Positions 8,148 to 17,945 are shown, numbered from the stretch's first letter. The stretch: DNA of 64,000 nucleotides from Bacillus piscicola (GCF_022458745.1 NZ_JAJJJF010000008.1:62001-126000); one strand, 5' to 3'. A program made the numbers and translations. The notes: generated by a model from the sequence alone, not told the origin.

Positions 8148-9860
8148 CTATATTCCTTCATCCATTTGGTACAGCTGCTTGTAGTAGTTATTTGTTTTCA
8201 GCAATTGTCTGTGTGGTCCGCGGAGTTTCACTTTTCCTGCTTCCATGAAGATGATGTCATCCATCAGTTTGGCGCCGGCCAGGTGGTGGGTGACCCAGAT
8301 GATCGTTTTGTCTTTGGCCGCTTCCAAAATGGTAACAAGCAAGTCATGTTCTGTGCGCGGGTCGAGCCCGGTTGTTGGCTCATCCATCAGCAGGATGGGC
8401 GTATCCTGCAACAGAACGCGTGCGAAGGCGACCCGCTGTCTTTCCCCGCCGGAGAAGCGTCCGCCCATTTCATCCATTTGCGTATGGATCCCACCAGGCA
8501 GCTGATCGATCATTCGCATCACCTGTGCCTGCTCAAGTACGGCGATTATCTCTTCCTCTGACGCGTCCGGCTTGCCAATCCGGACGTTATTCGCGATCGT
8601 TGTATGGAAGATATGCGGCTTCTGGTTTAAAACAGACACCGCACTCGACAGGTAGTGGCTGCTCATTTCTGTGTTATTCAAATGGATCTTCCCCGTTGCC
8701 GGCTGAATGACCCCGGACAGAAGTTTTAACAAAGTAGATTTCCCCGTACCGCTCTTACCAAGCACGGCCACTTTTTTCCCGGGCTCGATGGTAAGTGATA
8801 AGTCATCGATAACAGGAGGGGCGGACCGGTTATAAGAATAGGTGACATGATCCAAGTGAATGGCCGGTCTGTCCCAGATGATGTTTTCTCTAACAGCAGG
8901 CAGGTCTGCCATGCTGTCTTTCTCTTCAAATGCCTCCATACGTTTGATGGAGTCCGTGTACAAGGGGATCTCTTCTACAGCCTCACTAATCGGAAGTAAA
9001 GCATCAGCAACCGAGAACATCATCAAGACGAAGGCGGCGATAATAGTGGGGGAGATGCTGCTGCCTGTTTGCGCATCAGACCAAACCATGACAAGAATTA
9101 TGGCAATCCCTGCAGTGAAGCGCAGAATTGCCTCCCGTTTGTGATGCCACAATTTCATTTTATTTTCACTTGTAATCAAGTTTTTGTTATCTTCGGCCAC
9201 TTGATGGACAATCTCCTGTACTCTTCCGCTGACCATCCAGTCCAGCTTCCCGAACATCGCATCCGTCACGTGTTGGTAGAGACTGCCTCGTTTCTTTTTT
9301 ATGGCAAGATGTTTTCTCCGCATTGTTTTATAGGACAAAAAAGGTACCAGAAACACAATGATTCCCAAGAAGGCAAGCATCATAAGCATGAACGGCAGGT
9401 CAAAGAAGCCGAATACTACTGCAAGCACACCGTATACGACAATTCCGATAATACTTGGAAACAAGGTACGTATATAAAAATCCTGCAGTTTTTCGATGTC
9501 ATCTGCCAGTATGCTTAAAATATCACCTGTCTGATAGCGGCTCTGCAGGAATATGGCCTGCGGTTCCAGCGTATCGTATAACCTTTGGCGGTAATGAGAC
9601 AGAATGCGGAGGACGATATCGTGGCTCACCAGCTTCTGTAAGTAAGGGAACAACGCCTGTCCGATACTGAAAGCTCGCACTGCCACAATCGGTACGTATA
9701 CGATCATTATATTTTCCGGACGCAACGATGACTTGGAAATTAAATAACCGGATACGAAAAGCAGCATGGCGCCTGAGGTGACACCTAGTAGTCCGTATAT
9801 AACAGATAGAGACATCCGGCCTTTGTACAGGTGTATATAAGGGATAATCCATCGATTCAT
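8148..9860 (-). CDS. cydC: Thiol reductant ABC exporter subunit CydC
   Basis: This is one half of the heterodimeric ABC exporter that is needed to assemble cytochrome bd, in E. coli by exporting glutathione and cysteine. The 570-residue product has an N-terminal six-helix membrane domain and a C-terminal ATPase domain with Walker A (GKSGTGKS), signature (SGGERQR) and Walker B (ILLMDEP). I start it at the ATG (9860) that overlaps the upstream stop codon by ATGA, preceded by AAAGGAGG, rather than seven codons earlier. It is the last gene of the operon. In B. subtilis naming this position is called cydD, so the C/D labels are convention-dependent. Confidence 0.93.
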   Translation of the reverse strand: MNRWIIPYIHLYKGRMSLSVIYGLLGVTSGAMLLFVSGYLISKSSLRPENIMIVYVPIVAVRAFSIGQALFPYLQKLVSHDIVLRILSHYRQRLYDTLEPQAIFLQSRYQTGDILSILADDIEKLQDFYIRTLFPSIIGIVVYGVLAVVFGFFDLPFMLMMLAFLGIIVFLVPFLSYKTMRRKHLAIKKKRGSLYQHVTDAMFGKLDWMVSGRVQEIVHQVAEDNKNLITSENKMKLWHHKREAILRFTAGIAIILVMVWSDAQTGSSISPTIIAAFVLMMFSVADALLPISEAVEEIPLYTDSIKRMEAFEEKDSMADLPAVRENIIWDRPAIHLDHVTYSYNRSAPPVIDDLSLTIEPGKKVAVLGKSGTGKSTLLKLLSGVIQPATGKIHLNNTEMSSHYLSSAVSVLNQKPHIFHTTIANNVRIGKPDASEEEIIAVLEQAQVMRMIDQLPGGIHTQMDEMGGRFSGGERQRVAFARVLLQDTPILLMDEPTTGLDPRTEHDLLVTILEAAKDKTIIWVTHHLAGAKLMDDIIFMEAGKVKLRGPHRQLLKTNNYYKQLYQMDEGI

Positions 9861-11584
9861 CCGCTCTCCTCCTTTCCCCACCGGACAAACGATACATAGT
9901 TGCCCGACTGATTCATTAATTGTTCATGTGTTCCCTGATGCTTCAACTCGCCGCTTTCCAGGAACAGAATATGATCCAACTGCTTCAGCCAATGCAGGCG
10001 GTGGGTTGCCAAGATGACAAACTTATCTTTAAATACCCGGAGCATTAACTGTTTGATTTCATATTCGGTTTCAATGTCCAGATGGGCTGTTGGCTCATCC
10101 AACAAGATGACGGGCTTTCCGCTAAGCAGTGCCCGGGCGATGGCGATACGCTGCTCTTGCCCGCCGCTTATGGAACGGCCTCCTTCACCGATTTTTTCAT
10201 GGATGCCGGCCGGAAACGACCTCACCAGATCCTCTAGCCCAATTTCCTGAATCATCTGCTGTACCTCTTCATCTGAAGCGTCCAGGGCATAAAACCGGAT
10301 GTTGTCGGCGAGGGACAGTGGGAAAACATACGGAGCCTGAGGGATGTAGGCAATCTGTTCGAACCAAGATTCATTTTTCAAAGAAGAAACTGGTTGATCA
10401 TTGATCTGGATGGAACCGTCCGTAGGCAGCAACAGCCCCGCCAATACGTTAATCAAAGTGGACTTTCCTGAGCCGCTCGCTCCGATGATACCGTTCCAAC
10501 CGGTACGAATGTTAAAACGTAAGTCATCCAGCAGCTTTTTTTCAGCAATACCTACTGTTACTTTGTCAAACGTCAATACGCTGTCCTGCTGCCAGTCGAA
10601 TAGCTCTGTCTGTTCGTTTGTCTGCCGGCTTTCTTCTGTGCTGATCAAATTGTCAATTTCTTGCATAGCGAGCTGTCCGTCCAACGTCGCATGATAATCT
10701 TTTCCGACCTGTTTAATCGGTGAGAAGTATTCCGGAGCCAAAATGAGAATGGTAAGGGCTGGCAAGAGAGTGATGTCCCCCTCAATGAGACGAAGACCCA
10801 AACCGACAGCCACAAACGCAATGGATAAGCTGGTAAAAAAATCCAACGCAAATGTCGACAGGAAAGCTACACGCAAGGTGCGCATGGTGGCGTTGCGATA
10901 ATCCCCGCTTACTTGCTCGATCTTTTTGGCGTGTTCCCGGCTTTTTCCAAGGTAAGCCAAGGTTTCAAGCCCTTTTAACGAATCAATGAAATGGTTGGAT
11001 AATCTCGTGTACGTTTCGTATTGCCGATCGGCCATCATCTGAGCAGCCAGTCCTAATAAAATCATAAAAATCACGATAATCGGCACGGCAAGTACTAAGA
11101 TGACGGAAGATATCGGATCATAAAGAAAGACAAAAATGACAATGAATGCTGGGATCACCGCTGTTTTGATCATCCGGACGCCGATAATTTCCACATATCT
11201 CTTTACGTGATCCACCCCTTCCATAGCTAGAGTGACCAGGTGGCCGATGCCGATCTGCCGAACAAATGCATGGCTTCGTCCAAAATACGTCTGCATCAAA
11301 CGGTCACGAAGCATCTGCGCCGACTTGGCAGCGTATTTGTCGGCTGCAGCCATTTCTATATGGGTGATAAGGTAGCGGATTACAAAAGCAACAAAAAAGA
11401 AGCCAATGTCAGGGATAACTTCTCCGATTGGCATTCTATCAAATAAAAAGGTGATTGCCCGAGCCAGAAAATAAGCTTGGGCAATGATAGCGACGGCTTC
11501 ACATAGTATGAAAATGGTTAAGAGACTATGGGTTTTTAAAGAACCCGGGTAGTTTGGTAGTTTTTTTACGCGTTGTTTTTTCAT
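9857..11584 (-). CDS. cydD: Thiol reductant ABC exporter subunit CydD
   Basis: Partner half of the CydDC exporter. The 575-residue protein has an N-terminal membrane domain with about six helices and a C-terminal nucleotide-binding domain with Walker A (GASGSGKS), signature (ISGGQEQR) and Walker B (VILLDEP) followed by the switch histidine in ILATHR. Its start overlaps the cydB stop by one base and its end overlaps the cydC start by four, which indicates translational coupling. B. subtilis calls the gene in this position cydC. Confidence 0.93.
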   Translation of the reverse strand: MKKQRVKKLPNYPGSLKTHSLLTIFILCEAVAIIAQAYFLARAITFLFDRMPIGEVIPDIGFFFVAFVIRYLITHIEMAAADKYAAKSAQMLRDRLMQTYFGRSHAFVRQIGIGHLVTLAMEGVDHVKRYVEIIGVRMIKTAVIPAFIVIFVFLYDPISSVILVLAVPIIVIFMILLGLAAQMMADRQYETYTRLSNHFIDSLKGLETLAYLGKSREHAKKIEQVSGDYRNATMRTLRVAFLSTFALDFFTSLSIAFVAVGLGLRLIEGDITLLPALTILILAPEYFSPIKQVGKDYHATLDGQLAMQEIDNLISTEESRQTNEQTELFDWQQDSVLTFDKVTVGIAEKKLLDDLRFNIRTGWNGIIGASGSGKSTLINVLAGLLLPTDGSIQINDQPVSSLKNESWFEQIAYIPQAPYVFPLSLADNIRFYALDASDEEVQQMIQEIGLEDLVRSFPAGIHEKIGEGGRSISGGQEQRIAIARALLSGKPVILLDEPTAHLDIETEYEIKQLMLRVFKDKFVILATHRLHWLKQLDHILFLESGELKHQGTHEQLMNQSGNYVSFVRWGKEESG

Positions 11585-12597
11585 CAGTATTCCAACTCAT
11601 CTTCTTGTTTTACTCTTTTTCTAAAAATATAGTAACTCCATGCCTGATAGCCGAGAACAAAAGGAAGCAGGGCAATGGAAAAGTACGTCATGAGCTTAAG
11701 AGTGTACCCTCCAGATGAAGCATTATAAACCGTTAAGCTGAATGCATCTGAGATCGAGCTGATCATTACACGGGGGAACATACCGATAAAGATACTTCCC
11801 GTCAACAGAATGATTGTCACGGTTGTTAAAGCAAATGCATTGAAATCCATTTTCTGCGCATTGTACAAATTGGCAAATAACAGAGCGACCCAAGCCAAAA
11901 TCGGAAGTACCATAAATGTCTGACCGTGGTTGGTGAACACATCGGAAGTAAAATAAGCGATGATAATGAACGCCAGGAAAAGGACGATGGTTACTGGTGT
12001 TACTCTTTGTCCCAGCTTGCGCGCACGCTCCTGCAGGTCACCGGTCGTGCGGATGGTGATAAACTGCAGTCCGTGAGTGATGGTCAAAAATAGGAACATC
12101 GCACCGCCTAGCAGGGCAAAAGGATGCAAGAACTGCAGGAATCCGCCGACCATCTCTTTATCCTGATTAATCGGCATACCGGTAATGAAGTTGGCGAGGA
12201 CCACGCCCCAAAGAATCGGTGGCAGAAGACTCCCGGCAAACATCGCCCAGTCCCATGTATGCCTCCATCGCTGGTCTTTGACTTTTCCCCGGAATTCGAA
12301 CGAGACCCCTCGTATAATCAGCGCCAGAAGCATGAAGACAAGAGGAATGTACAATCCGCTGAACATCGTCGCATACCAGTGCGGGAAAGCGGCGAACATG
12401 GCGCCGCCTGCCGTGATGAGCCACACTTCATTCGCATCCCAGAAGGGGCCGACCGTGTTAATATACACCCGTTTCTCCTGATCATCTTTTCCTAAAAAGC
12501 GTGAGACAATCCCAACTCCGAAGTCGAACCCTTCTAATACGAAGAAACCGACAAATAGAATCGTGATCAAAATGAACCAAAACTCACTAAGAGACAA
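11584..12597 (-). CDS. cydB: Cytochrome bd ubiquinol oxidase subunit II
   Basis: CydB is the second membrane subunit of cytochrome bd, a high-affinity quinol oxidase used at low oxygen. The product is rich in membrane helices and opens with the family motif FWFILITILFVGFFVLEGFD. The frame is open further upstream, but I choose the TTG at 12597: an AAAGGTGG site lies 8 bases before it, the protein then has 337 residues (338 in B. subtilis), and it aligns with the family N-terminus. The start overlaps the end of cydA by 11 bases. Confidence 0.94.
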   Translation of the reverse strand: MSLSEFWFILITILFVGFFVLEGFDFGVGIVSRFLGKDDQEKRVYINTVGPFWDANEVWLITAGGAMFAAFPHWYATMFSGLYIPLVFMLLALIIRGVSFEFRGKVKDQRWRHTWDWAMFAGSLLPPILWGVVLANFITGMPINQDKEMVGGFLQFLHPFALLGGAMFLFLTITHGLQFITIRTTGDLQERARKLGQRVTPVTIVLFLAFIIIAYFTSDVFTNHGQTFMVLPILAWVALLFANLYNAQKMDFNAFALTTVTIILLTGSIFIGMFPRVMISSISDAFSLTVYNASSGGYTLKLMTYFSIALLPFVLGYQAWSYYIFRKRVKQEDELEY

Positions 12598-13987
12598 TTT
12601 CGGCACCACCTTTTCTATCGAAGGGATCTGACGCTGTTGGCAAGTCTGTGTCAAAATGATCCGTTTTCTTAATATGGCGAGCGAACAAATAGATCGTCAC
12701 GATCGCAAGAACACTGTAAAGAGCCGTGAAGGCAATGAGAGAGAAGAGCATCTCATTTGCCGTAACGGACGGTGATACCGCATCCTCCGTTTTCATCAAA
12801 CCGAAAACAACGAACGGCTGGCGGCCCATTTCCGTTAAGATCCATCCGCAGGTGTTGGCGATAAAAGGAAGGATCATCGCAAATGGCATCAGTTTTAAAT
12901 ACAGATTGTTCTTCGGTAACTTTCCTCTCCGAGAGGCATACATGCCGTAAAAACCAAGGAGCAGCATGACACCGCCGGCACCTGTCATAATCCGGAACAC
13001 CCAAAAGAGGGTAGTGACAGGCGGAATGTAATCCCCGGGGCCGTATTTTTCCACGTATTGTTCTTGAAGTTCATTTATTCCTTCGACAGAACCGTTGAAC
13101 TGGTTGAAAGACAAGAAGCTGAGCAGATAAGGAATTTGAATTTCAAAGTTATTTTTTTTCTCTTCTGTATTGATATCAGCAAAAACAGTGAAGGGAGCAG
13201 GATCGCCGCTGTTTTCCCAAAGCGCTTCGGCTGCGGCCATTTTCATCGGCTGTGACTTTACGAGATATTGTGCCTGCCAGTGGCCTGTGAATAAAATGGC
13301 GAACGCTGACAAGGCTCCGACAGTAATGGCAATGCGGAAGGAACGCTTGAATAGGTCCACATCATGCCGGCGAATGAGCTTCCAGGCACTGATACCCGCG
13401 ATCAGGAATGCACCTGTCGCAAAAGATGTCAAGAGGACGTGCGGGAATTGTGCCCATAGGTGCGGGTTTGTCAAAATAGCACCGAAGCTGTTCATTTGGG
13501 CCCGGTCACCCGCAAATTCAAAACCTACCGGGTTCTGCATAAAAGAGTTCGCTGATAAAATCCAAAAGGCGGACATGATCGTGCCAATGGATACAAGCCA
13601 CACAGAAGCGAGGTGCAAACGCTTGGAAAGCCTGTTCCATCCAAACACCCATACGCCGATAAAGGTAGATTCCAGAAAGAATGCGAGCAGGCCTTCAATC
13701 GCCAAGGACGGACCAAACACGTCACCGACAAATCGCGAATAGGTGGACCAGTTCATCCCAAACTGAAACTCTTGCAAAATACCTGTCACGACACCGACGG
13801 CAAAGTTAATAAGAAATAATGTGCCGAAAAACTGGGTCAGCCGCTTATAACGATCGTCCCCTTTGATCACATACATGGTCTGCATGATCGCGATCGTCAG
13901 GGCCATGCCAATGGAAACAGGAACAAAGAAGTAGTGAAAAATGGTTGTGGATGCAAATTGGAGCCTTGCGATGAGTAAGGGATCCAT
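12587..13987 (-). CDS. cydA: Cytochrome bd ubiquinol oxidase subunit I
   Basis: CydA binds all three haems and oxidises quinol. The 466-residue protein carries the b595 ligand region near the N-terminus (His18 in TTIFHYFFVPVSIG) and the GRQPFVVFG segment of the quinol-binding side. The periplasmic Q loop looks short, as in Bacillus enzymes. It starts at an ATG behind GAGGAG and heads cydABDC. Upstream lies a cre-type operator (14148-14163), consistent with the known carbon-catabolite control of cyd in B. subtilis. I could not find a convincing Rex box. Confidence 0.97.
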   Translation of the reverse strand: MDPLLIARLQFASTTIFHYFFVPVSIGMALTIAIMQTMYVIKGDDRYKRLTQFFGTLFLINFAVGVVTGILQEFQFGMNWSTYSRFVGDVFGPSLAIEGLLAFFLESTFIGVWVFGWNRLSKRLHLASVWLVSIGTIMSAFWILSANSFMQNPVGFEFAGDRAQMNSFGAILTNPHLWAQFPHVLLTSFATGAFLIAGISAWKLIRRHDVDLFKRSFRIAITVGALSAFAILFTGHWQAQYLVKSQPMKMAAAEALWENSGDPAPFTVFADINTEEKKNNFEIQIPYLLSFLSFNQFNGSVEGINELQEQYVEKYGPGDYIPPVTTLFWVFRIMTGAGGVMLLLGFYGMYASRRGKLPKNNLYLKLMPFAMILPFIANTCGWILTEMGRQPFVVFGLMKTEDAVSPSVTANEMLFSLIAFTALYSVLAIVTIYLFARHIKKTDHFDTDLPTASDPFDRKGGAEIVS

Positions 13988-14147
13988 CTTTATCCAACTC
14001 CTCTGCTTTTGATAAAATACAATTTTATTCTGAAAAATTAACTGTATCTTTAGTATAAGCCGGCTTTCACCCTACTCTGTTCTCTAATCGTTACAACTTA
14101 GGGACTTATTTGCGACAGCTTTATGTCGGAAAAAATAGTATTTCTAA

Positions 14148-14163
14148 TTGTAAACGGTTACAA
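14148..14163. promoter_or_regulatory. CcpA catabolite-response element (cre) upstream of cydA
   Basis: TTGTAAACGGTTACAA is a perfect inverted repeat and fits the cre consensus WTGNAANCGNWNNCW at every position. It lies 161 bases upstream of the cydA start codon. Confidence 0.7.
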
Positions 14164-14230
14164 ACGGGAATGCTGGCACAGAAAGTGTTTTGGGGGAGAA
14201 ATATTTATTTTTGCATATTGAGGCTTTCTT

Positions 14231-14465
14231 GAAACAACAGGTCATAGCGATCCTCTGGAGTTGTGAATGGTGAAAATGGGAACGGGGAGAAATCGCGCCA
14301 TCCTAGCACTCGTATGTAGCCGTGAAAAAAGCGGTTTGCTAAAATAACGACGTCACAACGCCTGTATGTAGTTGTTAAAACAGAGAATGGCTTTTATAAC
14401 AGCATCATAGTGGTTGTATGGTGTTGTGAAAAGAGAGTACCAGTAAAATAACGACATCAAACCCG
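14231..14465 (+). repeat. 53-nt palindromic repeat array, cluster B (about 5 units)
   Basis: Five units lie between cydA and the cysteine desulfurase gene, both of which are on the minus strand. Two complete units measure exactly 53 bases. The last unit is cut off after its palindrome. Confidence 0.75.
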
Positions 14466-14554
14466 TCCCCAACGAAGCCGAAAAAAGAAAGCCTTTGTTT
14501 GCAATGCTCGTAAAACAGAGGCTCATTCTCAGGGGCGTTGCCTGAAGTTTGCCT

Positions 14555-15670
14555 TTATATTCGCTCTTTGAACCAGTGCAGTACTTGGTCGATCTCTTCT
14601 TTGGTTGTGTATCTGCCAAGACTGAAGCGGATCGCTCCCATACCGATATGTTCGGGGACACGCATTTCTTTTAAAACAGGGGATAACTCAACGTTTCCCG
14701 CGTGACAGGCAGACCCTGTCGAAGTAGCGAGCATGGGAATGGAGTCTAAGATCTCCTGGCCGATTTTATTTGTAAAGCAGACATTCAACGTGTTGGGCAG
14801 GCGCTTTTCCTCATGTCCATTTAGAACGATCCCATTTCCAAAAATCTCCCGCAGTTGCTTCCAAAAATATTTCGTTAACGGCTCGAGTTTGTTATCATTT
14901 ACGTCCTCTTTTGCCATTTCACACGCTTTTCCCAGCCCCACCGCAAGCAAGGTATTTTCCGTACCTGCGCGTAAACCATACTCATGCCCGGCTCCATGAA
15001 TAAGAGGTTCGATTTCCGTCCCCTTCCGTAAGTAGAGCGCACCGATTCCTTTTGGTGCATACAGTTTGTGACCGGCAATGGTCAGCATATCGACATCGAG
15101 TTGATCCACGTTGATGGGTACTTTCCCAACGGACTGAGAAGCATCGGTGTGAAAAGCGATGGCATGTTTTTTAGCAATTTTTCCGATTTCCGCGATCGGC
15201 TGAAGGGTGCCTACTTCGTTATTCGAATGCATAATAGTGATCAAGATTGTGTCCGGTTGGATGGCACTCTCAATATCCGCAGGGGAAAGTCTGCCGTATC
15301 TATCAGGAGCGATCATCGTAACGGTTGCTCCGAGTTGTTCCAAAAAGGGTAATTGATTTAAGATGGCAGGGTGTTCAATGGTTGACGTAATGATATGTTT
15401 TCCTTTTTGAAGGTTTTGGAAAAAATATCCTTTTAATGCCAGATTATTTGCTTCGCTTCCTCCACTTGTGAAAATCACTTCATCGGCGGAGCAGTGCAGG
15501 AGATCAGCTACTTGTTTTCTTGCATTCATCAGTTTCTCTTTAACCGGATTTCCTGCCCAGTGGAGCGCAGAAGGGTTGCCGTAATAATCTGTTAAAAACG
15601 GATTCATTTCTTCTATTACCTCCGGCGCGATCGGTGTACTTGCATTGTAATCTAGATAAACGTTATCCAT
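14555..15670 (-). CDS. Cysteine desulfurase, NifS/IscS family
   Basis: This pyridoxal-phosphate enzyme takes sulfur from cysteine to give alanine and a protein persulfide, for Fe-S clusters, thio-cofactors or selenium delivery. The 371-residue product shows the family start YLDYNASTP, the PLP-binding lysine in AGHKLYAPKG and the mobile catalytic cysteine in STGSACHAGN. The cysteine-loop sequence fits class I. It is a single gene flanked by repeat arrays, with no iscU-like or thiI-like partner beside it, so its sulfur acceptor is unknown. A selenoprotein gene 4 kb away makes a role in selenium supply possible but unproven. Confidence 0.92.
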   Translation of the reverse strand: MDNVYLDYNASTPIAPEVIEEMNPFLTDYYGNPSALHWAGNPVKEKLMNARKQVADLLHCSADEVIFTSGGSEANNLALKGYFFQNLQKGKHIITSTIEHPAILNQLPFLEQLGATVTMIAPDRYGRLSPADIESAIQPDTILITIMHSNNEVGTLQPIAEIGKIAKKHAIAFHTDASQSVGKVPINVDQLDVDMLTIAGHKLYAPKGIGALYLRKGTEIEPLIHGAGHEYGLRAGTENTLLAVGLGKACEMAKEDVNDNKLEPLTKYFWKQLREIFGNGIVLNGHEEKRLPNTLNVCFTNKIGQEILDSIPMLATSTGSACHAGNVELSPVLKEMRVPEHIGMGAIRFSLGRYTTKEEIDQVLHWFKERI

Positions 15671-15806
15671 CGTTATGCCTTCCTTTCAAATGTGTCATTG
15701 GAATAACTGTAATGCTATTAAATGAATAGGACAAGGATCAAGCCTCCCTTACCCGTACTACAGCTGCATAGAAGAGGCCAGTGAGGGTAGCACGCAACGA
15801 TTGGTT

Positions 15807-16265
15807 GAAAAAGCGACGTCATCGTGGTTGTATGGGTCGTGAAAAGAGGGTGGCGATGAAATAACGTCATCATAGCCCGCGAATGAAGGCGTGAAATGGA
15901 GCAGGAGCCAAAATAACAACCTTATAGAAGATGGATGAAGCTATGAAACCAGAGATCGTTTGAAAAAGCGACGTCATCAGAGATGTATGACGCTGTGAAA
16001 AGAGTGCGGCGCGAAAATAAAGACGTCATAGTGTTCGGATGAAGTCGTCAAAAGGGGAGGGTGTGAAAATAACGACGTCATTGAGGATGTATGATGTCGC
16101 GAAATGGAGGGGCCACTGAGATAACGACCTCATAGCCTCCGAATGAAGACGTGAAATCGAGTGCGAGCCAAAATAACAACGTCATAAAGGACGTATGAAG
16201 CTATGAAACCGTGGAGGGTTTGAAATAACAACGCCATCGGGGTTGCATGGCGTCGTGGAAGAGTT
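15807..16265 (+). repeat. 53-nt palindromic repeat array, cluster C (about 9 units)
   Basis: About nine units of 50-54 bases follow each other without interruption. They fill the gap between the start of the minus-strand cysteine desulfurase gene and the decayed Rpn-type gene. Several carry the full GACGTCAT palindrome arm. Confidence 0.8.
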
Positions 16266-16271
16266 TTTAGT

Positions 16272-16747
16272 CGTTCTCCAGTTTCAATATTTGACGGTCG
16301 AACTGAAAAGTTTACATTGGTGGAACTTCATCCGGCAGGACAATCCTGTTGCGGCTGCTTGCGAGGCTGGAGCTCGATCCAGCGCGAAATCACCTGTTAA
16401 CCGCTTTTTTTGAAACATATTTGGCACTCTTGGATAAGGAAGAGCGCATGTTACAAACGGAGATAAATAACCTGGATCCCGAAGAGGAGGCGAAAGTGAT
16501 GGAACTGATCACTTCTTACGAAAAGAAAGGGATAGAACAAGGGAAATAGGAAGGTATAGTGAAGGGGAAGCAGGAGGCTGTTTCCGCGATTCTGGAAACG
16601 CGGTTTGGATCCGCTGCCGCAAGTGAAGTAAAGAAAGTCCACTTAATCTGTGAAGAGAAGTTGCCGGATGACTTATTAAAACAGATCCTTATCGCGGATT
16701 CTCTCGAAGACACCAGTAAGATAGTTGAAAAGGCAACAGAAAAATAA
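16272..16747 (+). pseudogene. Remnant of an Rpn/YhgA-type PD-(D/E)XK nuclease gene
   Basis: Three pieces read as one degraded protein. The first (to about 16355) contains WNFIRQDNPVAAA, typical of the middle of Rpn-family recombination-promoting nucleases. A frameshift leads into a second piece ending MELITSYEKKGIEQGK. An in-frame TAG at 16547-16549 then separates it from a tail with the family's usual EGIVKGKQEAV helix. The catalytic N-terminal domain is missing and repeat units abut the break. I read this as a dead mobile-element-associated gene. Confidence 0.75.
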
Positions 16748-16757
16748 AACAGGCAAA

Positions 16758-16790
16758 CCTCCTTGTATATGTCAAGGAGGCTTCTTTTTG
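16758..16790 (+). terminator. Terminator after the Rpn remnant
   Basis: CCTCCTTG and CAAGGAGG form a perfect 8-bp stem with a 7-nt loop, followed by TTCTTTTTG. Confidence 0.85.
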
Positions 16791-16820
16791 TGTATCAGGG
16801 CTTTTATTTAGTTTTTTAAT

Positions 16821-16932
16821 TAATAATTATTATCAACAAAAAATTCGATTCGCAACGGTTTAATAGGGAATATAAGTTGTGAAAGTAATTTTCATTATCA
16901 ATTAAGTAAAAATATTATCAATTAGAATTGAT
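16821..16932. promoter_or_regulatory. Group of Fur-family-like boxes upstream of the CDF exporter
   Basis: TAATAATTATTATCA (16821-16835) matches the Fur 7-1-7 consensus TGATAATNATTATCA at 14 of 15 positions. TGAAAGTAATTTTCA (16880-16894) matches at 12 of 15. A third palindrome, ATCAATTAGAATTGAT, lies at 16917-16932. The region is very A/T-rich, so chance matches must be considered; a Fur, Zur or MntR-type metalloregulator is the reasonable guess. Confidence 0.4.
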
Positions 16933-17000
16933 TTTAACTGCAGTTGGTGGTATTGTTTATTATATAAGATTGATTTTAATTTATAGAGGGTGTGAGTGAT

Positions 17001-17930
17001 GTGAAAAATTATGATTATCATCACCTTAATCATGTGAAAGAACAACAAACATCGAAAAGAACGTTATGGATGACGTTACTGATAACTTTGTTTTTTACGA
17101 TTGTTGAAATTGTGGGAGGGTTGCTGTCACATTCACTTGCTCTGTTATCCGATTCAGCGCACATGATTTCTGACGTGTTCGCTCTCGGTCTCAGCATGAC
17201 GGCTATTTACATGGCAACCCGGAAACCGAATCAGAAATACACGTTCGGATTTTTGCGTTTTGAGGTCATTGCTTCGTTTCTAAATGGTCTAGCCCTCGCT
17301 GTCATTGCGATTGGTATTTTCATTGAAGGAATTAATCGCATGATCCATCCCCAAGATATTAACTTACCGTTGATGCTTTTCATTGCTTCTATCGGATTAA
17401 TCGTAAACATCGTGTTGACTTTCCTCTTAAGCCGGAGTATGAAAGAGGAAGAGAATCTTAATATTAAAAGTGCGCTTTGGCATTTTATCGGTGATCTTCT
17501 TAGCTCGGTCGGGATTGTTGTTTCAGCGGCTTTGATCTACTTCACCGGTTATCACGTCTTCGATCCTTTGATCAGTATGATTATCGCAGCCATCATTTTT
17601 ACCGGTGGAGCCAGAATTATTCGCGAGTCTTACCTGATTTTAATGGAATCGGTACCGGACAAGTTTGATCTTGAGACGATTCGCCGGGATATTGGCGCGG
17701 TGGAAGGAGTGGAGGACGTCCATGAGATGCACTTGTGGACGGTGTCAACTGATCACCACTCGTTAACAGCCCATGTTTTCATCCAAAAAGATACCCAATC
17801 GTTTGAAATCATTGCAGCGATTAATCAGATGCTGAAAGAAAAATACGGGATACACCATTCGACGATACAAATGGAACACCCGGCCATTCATGATCACGGC
17901 GAATATGGCAAACAGTTTTTGCTTCCATAA
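17001..17930 (+). CDS. Cation diffusion facilitator (CzcD-type metal exporter)
   Basis: CDF proteins export divalent metals (zinc, cobalt, iron or manganese) in exchange for protons. The product has six membrane helices with the paired metal-site motifs SDSAHMISD (helix 2) and WHFIGDLLSS (helix 5), and a C-terminal cytoplasmic domain with HEMHLWTVSTDHHSLTAH. Histidines cluster at the N-terminus (DYHHLNH) and the C-terminus. I prefer the GTG at 17001 because the AGAGGG site is well spaced for it; a GTG at 16992 lies too close to that site. Possible metalloregulator boxes lie upstream and a strong terminator follows. Confidence 0.88.
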   Translation: MKNYDYHHLNHVKEQQTSKRTLWMTLLITLFFTIVEIVGGLLSHSLALLSDSAHMISDVFALGLSMTAIYMATRKPNQKYTFGFLRFEVIASFLNGLALAVIAIGIFIEGINRMIHPQDINLPLMLFIASIGLIVNIVLTFLLSRSMKEEENLNIKSALWHFIGDLLSSVGIVVSAALIYFTGYHVFDPLISMIIAAIIFTGGARIIRESYLILMESVPDKFDLETIRRDIGAVEGVEDVHEMHLWTVSTDHHSLTAHVFIQKDTQSFEIIAAINQMLKEKYGIHHSTIQMEHPAIHDHGEYGKQFLLP

Positions 17931-17945
17931 AATCGTGCGACGGAA

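Noticed and set aside
13988-14147. Rex operator and consensus promoter for cydA
   Set aside because: A TATACT box is visible on the minus strand, but no good -35 at correct spacing and no TTGTGN-type Rex palindrome could be found.
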